Shown: positions 12,905 through 25,188, counted from the first letter of the stretch. The stretch: 64,000 nucleotides of DNA from Epiperipatus broadwayi (GCA_028023455.1 JAQFVV010012398.1:3184682-3248681); one strand, 5' to 3'. Notes: generated from the letters alone by a model not told the origin. A program made the numbers and translations.

Positions 12905-14118
12905 CTATATGGAAAGGTAGGTCTCCTCAACATGATTGTAATGCCAAAAATCTCATATTACCTTCAATTCAATAAAGTTTCAAAACAGTTTCAAAACAAA
13001 ATTAACTGATTATGCACCAAACTTCTCTGGAGTGGAAGTGGCAATTAGCTTGCGAGGTATGCAACAGTCTCGCAGGTACAATGGCCTGTCATTCCACTCG
13101 ATACAGCCAATCATATTACAAAAAACTTGCAATATTCTGCATAATCTTATCCACTCCATTAGATATTCCAACATTATTGAAAAAATTGTACCAAATGATC
13201 ATCCACTGCCTTTTACCAAGTCATGGGTATCATCATTAGTAGAACACTTAAAACTATATAACTCAATCATGCCCGCTAACTTTGATTGAAAAATCACCCT
13301 ATGGGAAGTGTATAGCCTAATCAACTCTAATCAACAGCCCATTAAAAGCAGTCTAAACATAACCAACCAAAGACTAATTACATACTTCAAAAGATGGAGT
13401 GTGGAACCCAAATTCCTTGACTTCATCATTAAAATTAATCTTAATGCACTTCCCACAAATTAATTTCTTCATCACTGAAGAGGTCTTTCTAGCATCGACC
13501 CAATATGTGGTCTGTGCTCCTGTGAAGATGAAACCATAGAGCATATTATACATCAATTCCCAGGACTTAAAACACTGAAAGATATGATCATCAACTCCAA
13601 CATAAGAACTGACATAATTCTCTCACTTGAAAATGCCATTCATAATGGAACATTTTCAATAATAAGACTTTCCACCTTTGTCTGTTATGCTATATGGATT
13701 GTAAGATGCAAAACACTCATGGAATTATCACCCTCACAAAACATACCATTGTTTTATCAAATACTTAAAAAAGTCAAGAAACATGATCATCTCCTTGCCT
13801 CTGGTAAAGCCTTCGATGACACCTGGTCATTAATCTCACTACCTTCTTCCTGTTTCTCAACTCCAACCAACTCAGCCTTTTAGATTAGGCAATTTTAAAC
13901 TTACACTTATATGAAAAACTTTAATTATGTAAAGAAAGTTCTGAGTATCTCACACTATACAAACTTTCTTTAATTTACCCAACTACATAAGTGATATAAC
14001 AGTCATGTTCACATAATACAATTTAGCCAAAAGACAAACAGAACATTAATATAATCATGTTAGGGTTTTTTTTTTTCATCAAGATGTAATCACTATATAT
14101 TATGAATAAATTATTATT
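12905..14118 (+). pseudogene. LINE ORF2 C-terminal part (3' part of split copy)
   Basis: This piece resumes the LINE copy that stops at 3178. In order it shows the post-RT block MPKISYYLQF (about 12940), a LCTKLLW block (about 13010), NGL (about 13080), the block FKRWSVEPKFLDFIIKINL (13385-13442) and the cysteine-histidine knuckle CGLCSCEDETIEHIIHQF (about 13507-13560). An alpha-helical tail follows, with a stop at 13881-13883. Internal stops include those near 13287 and 13461. The 3' end has an AATAAATTATTATT tail near 14118, which fits the TAA-tailed family. The knuckle keeps C-x2-C...H, but its last cysteine is replaced by phenylalanine. Confidence 0.8.
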
Positions 14119-14550
14119 GGAAAAAAAAAGTTGTATTTCTTTAATTGCAGAAATATTTTCACTTTTGTTTCTGAATGAATCATATAATATATCACTGTTT
14201 TCTAAAAATGCTTATTTTATCTTTCTCTATCTGTTGAAGCAGTCGATGTCTAATCATCATCGAGCTTCATGCTTCACCATCTACACTAAACTCCTGTGGG
14301 CCCTGCAATTCAGACCTCGCCATATATATATATGCCATTCACCCACACACTGTAAACATAATTATCCAAGGAATTAATAAAATTATTTAGTAAAATAAAA
14401 CAGTAGTGTGCGTGATGCATACATATATGAATGAAGCAATAATTTCATTAATATTTATTGCTGAAAATTCGATGTTCTTTTATAATTATAAATATCTTTT
14501 TATATATGTGTATTTAATTAAGGTATTGGAATGTAAAAACAAAGAAAAAT

Positions 14551-14634
14551 GGGGAAGGCTTGAAATACTGAAATAATCTTTATCTAGATTCAGGGGAAGG
14601 CTTGAAATACTGAAATAATCTTTATCTAGATTCA
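14551..14634. repeat. 42-bp tandem duplication
   Basis: The unit 14551-14592 is repeated exactly at 14593-14634. It lies about 210 bp upstream of the putative LTR TATA box. Confidence 0.92.
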
Positions 14635-14841
14635 GATTGTTTTCATTAATTAAAATTATAAATCTTAATTAAAATCATAAGCAATTCTTTTGTTAGTTGT
14701 TTTTAAATCTTTAGAAATATCTCAAATGGTATTTCTAGTCTTATCTGTTTTAAAAATATTTTGCTAATGAAATGTTTTAATCAAGAGATTACAGAGATAG
14801 CAGTGGACAACTGAAATTGCATTCTTGGGGGGATTAAAGGG

Positions 14842-14850
14842 TATATAAAA
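14842..14850 (+). promoter_or_regulatory. TATA box of LTR remnant
   Basis: TATATAAAA is followed about 30 bp later by a sharp change to a repeat-rich leader. Position and spacing fit an RNA polymerase II start inside an LTR. This is inferred from sequence only. Confidence 0.45.
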
Positions 14851-14875
14851 AGAGCTCATAGAACAAAAGAGTCAC

Positions 14876-14992
14876 TTTTCAGTTAGTCAGTTTAGTTACT
14901 TTTTCAATTAGTTACTTTCAGTTACTTTTCAGTCAGTTACTTTCAGTTTGTACTTCGAGTTATTTTGAGTTACTTTCAGTTACTTAGAAAAT
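14876..14992. repeat. Short AGTTACTTTC-type direct repeats
   Basis: About six to eight loose repeats of AGTTACTTTC/AGTTAGTCAG sit immediately downstream of the TATA box, within the expected 5' transcript leader. They may be ordinary microsatellite drift or a leader element. Confidence 0.7.
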
Positions 14993-17221
14993 TCTGTGAG
15001 AATGTCTTTCAGTAAAATAAATTTTCAGAAGTGTTTCCAGACCTTAAAATTTTAAGAAGTCAACAAAAGTTCAATGCTACGAACTGTGAGTAGAAAAGAA
15101 GCACTTTTCTCTGGGTCTCTCAGAAGACTGTCATCTGATGCCATCAAGTTCCATCCATTCGGACAGCTGTACCAGATGACCACCTAATTGCTGTTTCAAC
15201 TGCTGATGGCTAATAATGCACCTGCCACTATGCTGTGCTTTCCTGAGGTAACCTCATGCAATGTAGAGCTGCCTTAAAATGTAAATTCATGTTGTCATTT
15301 CTAATTAGATGTAATTAAATTAATTCATATATTAATTTATCAGTTTCTGCTAATTTTGCTCTTAAACGCTCTCTCTGTAATCCCTTACTAGTACTTATGT
15401 AATTCTAACTATGCTCTTTCATGCTTAATTAGGTTATATAGCTTTGTGCAGCTCAATTAAATATTTAACTTATTTTGTTTAATATATATATAATTCATTT
15501 TCTTTCATATTCCAATATCAGTCAACCTCATGAGTCTAATAAGGGTTTATTTTCTTTGTTTAATGGGGAAAGAAGCTGGGGCTTCAGTTAAATTTGTTAG
15601 TAAAGTTTTATTCATTTGTAACAGAAATTGCTTGCTAGGTTGGTTTTATATTTAAATCTGTTATTCACATTTGTTTTCTCTAAAATATTTTATTGTGGAT
15701 GCATATTTTACTTTATTATTTGAATTTGTCTTTAAATTTTCATTTTAAAAAGATCATGAAACTTAATATAATTAGTCCATACTTTCTTGCTATTGCCTGG
15801 AGGGCTAATTCTATCAATTAATACATATATGGGAATTGAAATTAAATATAAATTTTGTTACTTGAATGTTATAGTTAAAAGAGTTATTTGCCATTATAAT
15901 TTGCTGAATGAGTCATTATTTAAATATATCATTGCGCAGGAGTCAGACCATTTACAGGCTTCAGAATATATTGTTTATCGTACAGGTATGACACTGCTGG
16001 CCTATCTTTAAATTTTCTCTTATGGTACTTCCACATATATTTTCTTTATTGCTTTGCCATTGGGGACTTTGGAAATCTGAATCTCCCCTTCTACTAGTTC
16101 TCAAAATCGTTTATAATCAGGGGTATATGCTACTCCCTGTGGAATGTGAGGTTTATAGGGTTTTGATTGTGCTTTGGAAGTTCCATTCATCTGGCTCTGG
16201 GCATTCAAACCAAACCTTTCCATTCTATACCGTGCAGTCAAAAATGGTGGATGTATCAAACCTCATTCATCCTTAAGTATTCATAGCACCATAAGATCTG
16301 TATTTTTTTAATGACATGCTAGCATCGTTATTGTTTTAGTTAATGGATTTATGTCTGTTTGACCTTTCATTAGGTGTTGGAAATAATGACTCATTTATGA
16401 AATGCACCAACATGCTAATTAGTCAGTATGATGATTGCAAAGCTGCTTTCTTTTAAAATACTTATCGATTCCCATAGATGTAAATCAATTTATATATAAT
16501 GATTTTCATAAGGTAGATAAATGATTAAGATTGTATATTGTTACCTGTTTATAAAATGTTCTGCTAATAAAATGTTATTAAATTGGCATATCAACTCTGC
16601 ACAAGTTATAATGCACTCCATAAAATTATATTTGTTAAATAACTAATGTAAAGGGGATTTTATAAAAACAAATCCCAAGTTTTGTAAATAGACAATATCA
16701 TTCCAAGCGTGAAACCTTTTGTAACATATATATGCGTTTTCTCAATATTTTATTATATATATATATTTCATGTAAATCCTGGTTTGTTTTTGATTTATTA
16801 TTTTCTAATTAATATTTAAAACTATTTTTTTAGCTAATAACTTTAATAAATGTAATTCCTGGGCTACTCTTATCTCAATCATCATCATCAGTCTGATCTT
16901 ATGCTTGACTGCTTTGCTTCTGGGTCCAGAATTAAAATAATTGTGCTGTATCATCAGGATTGTTGCTCATTGAGTCAGAGACTCGAAGAATAGACAAATA
17001 GATTAGAATTCAGGATTGCTCCAGACCTGTGTATCTCGAGCATGATCGAATTCGAGGTACTTTTGCTTAGGATTTGAATCTTGTTAAGTGAGCATATTGT
17101 TTTAAACCGGTACATTGTGAAAGATTTCTTGTTTTCTTACTTTGTAAATCACATTATAAATAACTTCACAAACTTCTTATAACTTCTTTTCAAAAACTTT
17201 ATTTTCATATATATATAATAG

Positions 17222-17700
17222 AAATAAAATGTCCGTTAATTAAAACAAAATTGTAATTATAATTGAAATAATAAATTTAACAGTTTATAAACTATTATAC
17301 ACAATCATTAAATCTGCAGAAGTACTTTCAGTTAATTTCTTGAACCTGCCTCAACTGCCATTAAATTAAAAAAAAAAGTGGAAGCAAATGTCATCAATTC
17401 AAATTCCACGAATCTCGTATTTTAATGTTAGCAGCTTGCCTATTTATTAACAGCAATTTATTCCTATTTATAAAAATTGCCTCTTTAATTGTTCTTTTAC
17501 TATGGTTTCTCTCTTCATGAAGAATTTTCAAAATCAAATTTAAATTCATACTTACATGTTTTTTCATGATCAAAGAAAACTGAAGGAGATATTAAATCAC
17601 CATTATTTTTTTTACTTTTTACATGCTTATATAACAATTCATGCTCCCTCAATCTCTTCACAATACTGCACCTAATTCACCTATATATGATAGCATACAA
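17222..17700 (-). pseudogene. Penelope-like GIY-YIG endonuclease remnant
   Basis: Read on the minus strand from about 17700, a degraded frame shows a YHIYR*IRCSIVKRLREHELL stretch (the GIY-YIG region with a stop), then LISPSVFFDHEKTCKYEFKFDF and a C-terminal part ending near 17400. The pattern H-x(n)-SVFFDH and the downstream basic R-KIKEAIFI-type segment match the other Penelope endonuclease ends here (18075-18360, 18800-19420). The 3' UTR runs to about 17222 and is shared, in both orientations, with the fragments at 17745-18360. It is non-functional. Confidence 0.65.
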
Positions 17701-17744
17701 TCACAAAAAATTTGATATATGACATTACTTTTCTGCTTGACAGA

Positions 17745-17870
17745 TATGAATTTAATGGCAGTTGAGGCAGGTTCAAGAAATTAACCGAAAGTACTTCTGC
17801 AGATTTAAGAATTGTATATAATAGTTTATAAACCATTAAATTTATTATATATATATGTATGTAAAATAAA
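17745..17870 (+). mobile_element. Penelope-like 3' UTR fragment, plus orientation
   Basis: The segment is an inverted copy of about 17245-17365, with a shared block TTTAATGGCAGTTGAGGCAGG and then the AGTACTTCTGCAG block. It contains only the 3' terminal part of the element. With its neighbours it forms an alternating minus/plus/minus/plus series. Confidence 0.7.
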
Positions 17871-17879
17871 TAAAAATAT

Positions 17880-18072
17880 CCGTTAATTAAAAACAATATT
17901 GTAATTATAATTGAAATAATATTTTAACGGTTTATAAATAATTACAAACAATCTTAAAATCTGCAGAAGTACTTTCGGTTACTTTCTAACCTGCCTCAAC
18001 TGCCATTAAATTCAAAAACCAAGCGGAAGCAAACGTCATCAATTCAAATTCCACGAATCTCGTATTTTAATT
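17880..18072 (-). mobile_element. Penelope-like 3' fragment, minus orientation
   Basis: Resembles 17222-17425 in the same orientation, and it is the mirror image of 18165-18360. It holds the 3' UTR and the last few codons of the GIY-YIG frame (region TTCCACGAATCTCGTATTTTA). Confidence 0.7.
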
Positions 18073-18074
18073 TA

Positions 18075-18360
18075 ATCTTGAAAATGTGAAAATTCTTCAT
18101 GAAGAGAGAAACCATAGTAAAAGAAAAATTAAAGAGGCAATTTTTATAAACAGGAATAAAATGCATTTAATAAATCGACAAGCTTCTAACATTAAAATAA
18201 GAGATTCGTGGAATTTGAATTGATGATGTTTGCTTCCGCTTTTGGTTTTGAATTTAATGGCAGTTGAAGCAGGTTAGAAAGTAACCGAAAGTACTTCTGC
18301 GGATTTTAAGATTGTTTGTAATTATTTATAAACCGTTAAAATATTATTTCAATTATAATT
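18075..18360 (+). pseudogene. Penelope-like endonuclease C-terminus
   Basis: A short plus-strand frame (about 18076-18222) reads NLENVKILHEERNHSKRKIKEA and continues to LINRQASNIKIRDSWNLN before a stop. The KRKIKEAIFINRN segment corresponds to the conserved C-terminal helix of the GIY-YIG domain, as in the copies at 18916-19275 and 61735-62154. The 3' UTR, which mirrors 17880-18070, follows to 18360. Only the last third of the domain remains. Confidence 0.7.
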
Positions 18361-18382
18361 ATATATATATATACACACACAT

Positions 18383-18782
18383 AAATTTATAAATAAATAT
18401 TTGAAAATACAGTACTTAAAAGTTTATAAAAAATATATGTATAACTGTCACTTAGAAGCGCTTTCAACTAACTTGTAGCTTTGTCAACTATCACTTTTAA
18501 AATGTCAGCTTTCCCATAATTCCATGATGTCAACTTTTCCACAATTCTGTGATCTTAACATTTGCTGCTTGCCTATTAATTAAATCTTGCTTATATTTAT
18601 ATATTAACATCGCCTCTTTAATTTTCCTTTTATTATTATTTTTTTCAGTTTCCAATATTTTTACGTTGTTATAATAAAAATCAAAACCATATATACATGA
18701 TTTATTATGGTCATACAAGACAGAAGCTGATAAATTATCATTATTTTTAAAATTTTGTTTTGTATTTTGAAGCCTTTTAAAT
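18383..18782 (-). pseudogene. Penelope-like endonuclease, left arm of palindrome
   Basis: This is the mirror image of 19020-19420. The minus-strand frame at 18718-18530 covers the C-terminal half of the GIY-YIG domain (YDHNKSCIYGFDFYYNNVKIL, then KRKIKEAMLIYKYKQDLINR). The 5' part of the domain is missing from this arm. The arms share UTR sequence out to about 18383. Confidence 0.85.
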
Positions 18783-18799
18783 TATAATACCATATATTT

Positions 18800-19420
18800 C
18801 AAATCAACAGGCAAGTTTCATTAAGAAAATTTATAAAGGAATATGTGATATTGCATTTTATGCACCACCTACATTAAATAAATAATTAATAAACAATTCA
18901 AAAAATAAAACTTTATTGACCAATAAAAACTGTATCATTTACAAATGGACATGTAGATGTGGCAGTGTATATATAGGTGAATCGAGGTGCACATTGGAAA
19001 AAAGAACAAAAGAACACTTATTATTTAAAAGTGTTCAAAATACAAAACAAAATTTTAAAAATAATGATAATTTATCAGCTTCTGTCTTTTATGACCATAA
19101 TAAATCATATATATATGGTTTTGATTTTAATTATAACAATGTAAAAATATTGGAAACTGAAAAAAATAATAATAAAAGGAGAATTAAAGAGGTAATGTTC
19201 ATGTATAAATATAAGCAAGATTTAATTAATAGGCAAGCAGCAAATGTTAAGATCACAGAATTATGGAAAAGTTGACATGGAATTATGGAAAAGCTGACAT
19301 TTTAAAAGTGATAGTTGACAAAGCTACAAGTTAATTGAAAGTGCTTCTAAGTGACGGTTATACATATATTTTTAATAAACTTTTAAGTACTGTATTTTCA
19401 AGTATTTTTTTATAAATTTA
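18800..19420 (+). pseudogene. Penelope-like linker plus GIY-YIG endonuclease, right arm
   Basis: The frame is open 18916-19275 and continues upstream in frame through one stop (TAA 18883-18885) into a linker reading KKIYKGICDIAFYAPPTLNK. That is the kind of segment that joins RT to endonuclease in Penelope-like elements. The endonuclease has IIYKWTCRCGSVYIGES (the GIY...YIG equivalent), R-KRTKEH, SVFYDHNKS and RRIKEVMFMYKYKQ. The enzyme would nick target DNA for priming. No RT domain is present upstream, so this is a 5'-truncated copy. Its 3' UTR mirrors 18383-18530. Confidence 0.8.
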
Positions 19421-19485
19421 CGTATATTATTTTGAAGAAATACAGACATCGATTTGTAATATTATATATATATATATATATATAT

Positions 19486-22057
19486 TATAATGGATAGTCA
19501 ACTATGCTTGGATTTGCATTTTCCACACACCAAATATAACAGATAGGAAAATAACTTGTGAACTGTGATACTATGCAGATATAGCAGTCTGGAGACTATG
19601 ACTTAATGTGACCTAATTTATTTCCCCTGATGACACAGTCTGCAGAGACCTACCAGGCTTGGAAGGGAAAAAATTTGCATCTAACTACAGTCAGACTTTG
19701 GGTCTTCAGGTAGAATGCTAATGAAAAGCTGATGAAATGCTTAACCAATGATTGCATGCACTTTAATCGACTAGCTCTATTCCTTTTAAATAATGTCAAA
19801 TGCAATTTAGGTTAGTTCATCCCCCTTCACCCCTTTTCAATTCCGTTATGCCCTAATATTCAAGCCCAGAGAGAATATTGCTTTTGACTCTTCTAACAGG
19901 TATGAAAAGATACACACAGCAACTCCTGTACCTATATATAGGTTACAACTAGCATTTATTATATTTGTTTTACGTTAAAGCTTTTATATGACAAGAAAAA
20001 TAGATATGTGTGCATGCATAATTGTTTATAAACTGTGGAATGTCAGGACAATTCAATAAACCAGAGACCAGAATAATATAAACTCTTAAACATTTATTAC
20101 CAATAATAAATAACATAAAGTATAACAACAATAATGATAAAAAAAAATAATATGTACATGTGTCACATGTGAACCTCTACCATTTTATTAATTAATGATT
20201 CTCCAGATCCAACCCTTATACTCCATGGTAGAAATCCATCTATGCCACTCATTCTTTACAAATCACAATTATAGATAAAAATAAACTTTAGTAATTTAAG
20301 ATAATTGAGATGCTGGCTAGCTAAATTATATATTTACTGATTTTAACAATCTATTTAACTTAAGTTTCCCCCAATTTATATATATGATAGAAATAGAAAT
20401 TAGTACTAGTTGATTAGTCACTCATACTGGAAAATATATATACAAGGTTAATCAACAAAATAAAACATATAATATGTATTCTGTATCAAATGTTGCAATT
20501 TAATCTATAAAAATAAATGTAGAGAATCTTACCTTACTATTTATGTGGATAACCCGATGTGAAGCAGGTGGGTTAATCTAAATTTTATTTACAATGAAAA
20601 TAGAAAAATATCAAAGTGAATAATCCCCCCCCCCTTTTCTTCTTTGCTAATTCTGAAAAATGAGACTTCCACATCAGAGTGTGAAAATACAACATAGATA
20701 GCAAGAATAAAAAAAATAAACAAAAATTTACAATATTGATTTCTTGATTAAAAATTGTAATTGGAACAAAGTTCATAAAAATCATCCTAATAGAAGTTGT
20801 CATTGATAGTTAGGCATGTTGTTCTCCAAAAGCAGTTTCACTTAGTAAATCATTTTCCTTAGCAAGGATAGATAGGTACAATGGTGTCTCCTGTAGTTGT
20901 GTATGGTAAACACCTTGATCCTTAATTGATTCACCATTAAATATTTCATTGATTGTTTACTTTGGACTGCAGGCATCTTGTGTGTTTTACAATAAAGTAG
21001 AAAAATAAACAAATAGAGGTTTAATGCAGCTGTTAGGAAATAACATGATGCACAATAGCATGTTTTGCTTTAGCCCATATTCATATTAAAGTATATTTCA
21101 ATAATTATTTGTAATCATAAATTTATATTAGATAATATAGAAGCACTTTATATATATATATAAAGAAAATTATTTCATTTTTTTCTTTTCCAATTTTCAG
21201 CAGATTAATTTTCATTATTCTTTTTGAAAAGATTTAAAATATTAAAAATTACTCCAACAACTTTCAAAACATGCTTTAATTATTACAAAATTTATCAATT
21301 ATTCTTCTTATTTCACTTTCTTTCTTCTGAATTTGGCAAAATTTTAGTTATAGCATTTGACTTTCAAAAATGTTTATGATTTAAATAAAAGAAAAAAAAC
21401 AAAACTCCATTTTAGCATTTTAAATTTTAGTTTAAATGCTGTCTATTGTTATAGCTGCTATATAAAAATGTTTATGATTTAAATAAAAGAAAAAAAAACA
21501 AAACTCCATTTTAGCATTTTAAATTTTAGTTTAAATGCTGTCTATTGTTATAGCTGCTATATTACTGACAAAGAAGAACTATTTGTAAAAAGTTTCTGTT
21601 TTTATACAATTTGTGCATGTAGATCTCCTGAAACACAGATTTTTAACTGCCTATTGTTTAAATACTTTTAAATTTTTAACTGCCTATTGTTTAAATACAT
21701 TTCATTTATTAGATTAAAAAAAAAATCAGTTTTATTTTCACACACAACCACCTAATTTAACCTCAGACTATCCTTAAGTCATTTGATTATAAATATTCAA
21801 TTTTAAATTTTTTAAAATAAATATCTATACATTACAGTTTATTAATCCAATAGTATATATATATACAATATTATTTTCTAAAATATTGATCATATTAAAT
21901 TTATTATAAAATAATAATTTATTGTGCATTATATGTATATATGTAATAATAACAAACAAATAATCTTCCCATTATTAATATAAATTCCAAATGGATTTGG
22001 TTCAATAAGTAGGCTTAATCTTTTGAGGAATATTTGCATTGTAAGCTACCCTTTACA
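19486..22057 (-). repeat. 3' LTR of the large Gypsy element
   Basis: It is 2572 bp long and matches 31760-32395, 37365-38380 and 47164-47969 in order, with frequent point differences. In element orientation it starts TGTAAAGGGTAGC and ends TTATA. A TATA-like palindrome CCTATATATAGG at 19937-19948 is conserved in the other LTR (about 32205) and probably marks the promoter. A 98-bp tandem duplication (21366-21561) is present only in this LTR. Confidence 0.85.
21366..21561. repeat. 98-bp tandem duplication in one LTR only
   Basis: The unit 21366-21463 is repeated almost exactly at 21464-21561. The matching part of the other LTR (about 47379-47468) has a single copy, so the duplication arose after insertion of the element. 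Confidence 0.9.
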
Positions 22058-22073
22058 AACCGCTCTCCTTACA
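22058..22073 (-). promoter_or_regulatory. Polypurine tract of the large Gypsy element
   Basis: On the minus strand this reads AAGGAGAGCGGTT directly before the TG of the 3' LTR. A purine run at this place primes plus-strand DNA synthesis in LTR retrotransposons. Location and composition support the call. Confidence 0.7.
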
Positions 22074-22541
22074 GAGTTAGAATTTTAATTTGTCATAAAA
22101 ATTTTAACACTTACACAAGCTTTGGATCTGAAGTTTGATGGCTTTTTTTACACAAATATAAGAAGGGTAGTGAAAGCTCTTTCTATTGTTTTGTACACTC
22201 AACTACACAAATAGCTTTCTATTTTTCTCTACTCAATCTTGTGAAATACTTTTCAAGGTGGGGTTCAGTCATAAGTTTTTTTAACTACTGATGGTTATGT
22301 TTTGAGCACACTAATAAAAATGTGTTTCTGTTTCAGATAGCACATTTTTTTCTTGTTATCCTCTATCCTGCTTCTATTGAGTCTTATTGGATTTCATTTG
22401 AGGACTAACAGAAGATTGAAGCAACCACATAGTGTGGTTTAACTCTTTTAAATAAAGTGCCTCCAAAGTATCCTAATATCAGCTTTGGCATCCATTAGGG
22501 AATTCTCTCATTTTTAACCTAACTTCAATATATATATATAT

Positions 22542-24673
22542 TATACCGGATACTCAATCTATTGTGAAACAGAGAGCGCCACCAGACCACTACGTGTCTG
22601 GAAAATTTGTTTACTGTGATCAGAATAGATGATGATGGTTTGCGTCGACTAGACTCAGGGAGAAACAAAAGATCTTAAATTGTTTAGACAATTGAGACAA
22701 AAAAGCACAAAGACAAATGTCAGCCAAATTAAGTTTAAACATATTTCATAAATTTTATTATGAGAAAATAAATTATTAAATATAAGTTTATGATACAATA
22801 GATGGGGGTTAACTCAGGTGTGTACCAGACATACTAAAGGCAAAGCTATGACAGACTAAAGGGAGGAAGCAAATGTCATTCAGCAGAGGATTCACCTAAA
22901 CATTGGTTTTCACTTTCAGATATTTAAACCATATGCCCCTGAAATAGATCAAAGAACCCACTGCCGATGAGCTTTCTGAGATCTAAGCATGGTCAGATTT
23001 CGAATGTCCTTATATCGGTATGAACTGCACCAATTACTACATTTAAAATAACGGTGATTGATCCATCTCAAGAACAACCGACAAACATGACTGAAAGGAA
23101 GAAAACAATAAAAAAAAACTGATGAATCCCAGCCAAACGATTGGCGAAAATTATTTTAAAATTAATAAGAAAAGGTCTCAATAGGAGACAAGCAAATAAT
23201 TAGAAGAACAGTTCTGTCTGCCCCAGAAATTAAAGAAAAGAATGAATTACAAACAAATTCTGAGTACACACTCTGATAAATTTAAAGCATACGTAATAAA
23301 TACAAAAATAAATCTATCGGAGAGTGCACATGAGTACGAGAATATTAAAAGTTGGAAACACTTTAGCAGAATGAAAGTATCACTCACCTGTAATTTAAGA
23401 AAGGATAAATTTTATCTTCCTGCTGATGACTTTTAAACTTACAAAGAAAAACACAATTCTAATTTCCACTTTTAGAAATATTAAAAAAAAAAGAAATCTC
23501 CACCTGCGGCAAATTAGACGATAAAGTTGCCAGCCAAAAGATTTTCGGAGGTTTGCGAAAGTGCAAACGTAGAGTATAAAAATTAATTATTGAATGCTAA
23601 ATAATTACAGGTAAGCATTTAAAATGCATGACTGCTAAAGCATTTATAAAAGTCTTACATAAAAATAGAAAACTCACTCGTCACTCTCCAAAAAACAAAA
23701 ACTGAAAGCAACTTGTAATCTTAAAACTAAGATTCCAAGACACTTTACAAAATCTTAGAAAACACAGCAAATATTAAATATGAGGCTATATTGTTTTAAG
23801 AAGACATATTTATGATTAGATTGAGCGGAGATTTAATGAGAATTAATTTACCCTGGGAAGAATAAAATGAAAATAATTACCTTTCGGTAAAAGCAATGTT
23901 CACGTAGAGTGCGCACTTTCACTTAAGTTCATTTTCAGGTTCTTGAAGCAGCAAGATAGATGTAAAGAGGTTCCGGTTTCATTTAGGTGTCCAAGGCATT
24001 ACTGGAGCAAACTTGGAAGTCAGGGATCCGTCTTTTGTGGAGTTAGCAAGCCATTCGAGTGGTGATAACAAGTATAGAATTTTTCATTTTTGCAAGTGAA
24101 AGTCTTTAATAACAGCTGATGTCCTTTAATTCAGAAATTTAAAAGTCTGTGCTGCTATAACTTTCACGTGAGAAAACCACTTGTCTATCTCTCAAAAATG
24201 AATTAACCGACCCTCCAAATTTTCGGGGTTATTTATACATTGCTCCATTTCCCGCGAAACACTTTCCTTGTCCAATTTCTTCGCCTTAGGCAGGGTAAAT
24301 ATTAATCTCCCACTCAATCTATCTAAGAATTCTACCCAGGGTTTATTGAAATGAAAACAATAACATAAAAATCAAATCTCTGCTATTAAAATTGTTTACA
24401 ATAATTAAAATAAAAGTAACAGGAATGCAATTAGCAAGCCAGCTTGTTTTTAAATCAAATGAATTTAAAAACAGGCGGTATAAGACTTATTCTAAAATAA
24501 ATCGATAAATATTTAAAAACAAATCCATTTTACATATAAATGCGTGTGTATTTTGATATACACATTCTTTTTAAATAATAATGAAAATTTAAACCTTTAC
24601 GTTTAATGAAAATTAAAAACTTAATAAATATTTTTGGTAATCACATCATTGAAATGGATTTCAATCAGGTTCA
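22542..24673 (-). mobile_element. Solo LTR in the 3' internal region of the Gypsy element
   Basis: In element orientation it starts TGAACCTGATTG at 24673 and ends CCGGTATA at 22542, with a final TA where related ends have CA. Both flanks are ATAT (22538-22541 and 24674-24677). Its length is 2132 bp. It carries a minus-strand TATA box (24230-24237) and no coding frame. The right flank abuts the Penelope palindrome at 24674. Confidence 0.65.
24230..24237 (-). promoter_or_regulatory. TATA box of minus-strand solo LTR
   Basis: The minus strand reads GTATAAATAACC, close to the GTATAAATAGAC box in the LTRs at 38381 and 45441. It is placed about 440 bp into the LTR. Confidence 0.5.
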
Positions 24674-25168
24674 ATATATAAAATACATATTTTGCAGGTT
24701 CATCCATGCTAAAAACTTTTAATATTAATATATTGACATTTTGACTTGGTCACACGAGCCATCCACAGAGTTATAAAAGGTAGAAAGACGGTTGTAGTGG
24801 TGCTACAATCACTGATTTGAATAAAATGTTAAAATTCCACCAATAGCAAAAAATGTTAAATTTAGGAATGTTTTTTAAAAAAATCTTTCCAAATAGGAGG
24901 AAGTTTACATGTATCATCTCGCTTATTGATACAATCTGGCCTTTTAAGTATCTCAATGGCTTCTCTAATTTTGCATTGGTAGAGATTATCACATCTGGAT
25001 ATGATCCTGGTACTAGAAAAATCAATTTTATGACCTGAATCTATAGTATGGAGTGAGTACTGCTGATGATGAGTGTTGTTTAACTGCATTAGCATGCTCA
25101 TCTCTCCTAACACTGATGCGACAATTACTCATACCTATGTAAGAAGCTTTATCATTTTTACATGAGAT
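24674..25168 (-). pseudogene. Penelope-like GIY-YIG endonuclease, left arm of palindrome
   Basis: This arm is the mirror image of 25189-25682. On the minus strand one frame reads KASYIGMSNCRISVRRDEHA (YIG motif and following helix). After a one-base frameshift near 25055, the next frame gives IDSGHKIDFSSTRIISR and KIREAIEILK, ending at 24862. The last is the conserved C-terminal helix of the domain. The frameshift is also present in the other arm. No RT sequence is attached. Such endonucleases cut the target during Penelope retrotransposition. This one is broken. Confidence 0.8.
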
Positions 25169-25188
25169 TTGATAGACACCATGAGATT

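Larger units (their letters stand above)
14119..17114 (+). mobile_element. LTR remnant with family 3' end
   Basis: The right end is AAACCGGTACA at 17104-17114. The preceding ~230 bp resembles 12690-12904 (shared blocks: GGGTC-AGA...GAGTCAGAGAC, CAGACCTGTGTATCTC, TTTGCTTAGGATT/TCTTGTTAAGTGA). A TATA box at 14842 marks a promoter. The 5' end could not be placed: no TG terminus with a flank matching the right-hand TTGT was found. No coding frame was recognised between 14120 and 17100. Confidence 0.5.

Noticed and set aside
23117-23155. CTGATGA followed by a 5-bp stem (GCCAA/TTGGC) and GAAA, as in a hammerhead ribozyme
   Set aside because: Six extra bases lie between CTGATGA and the stem, and no pairing flanks or cleavage site could be found. 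Hammerheads are known in some Penelope-like elements, but this lies in an LTR. A covariance-model search would decide.
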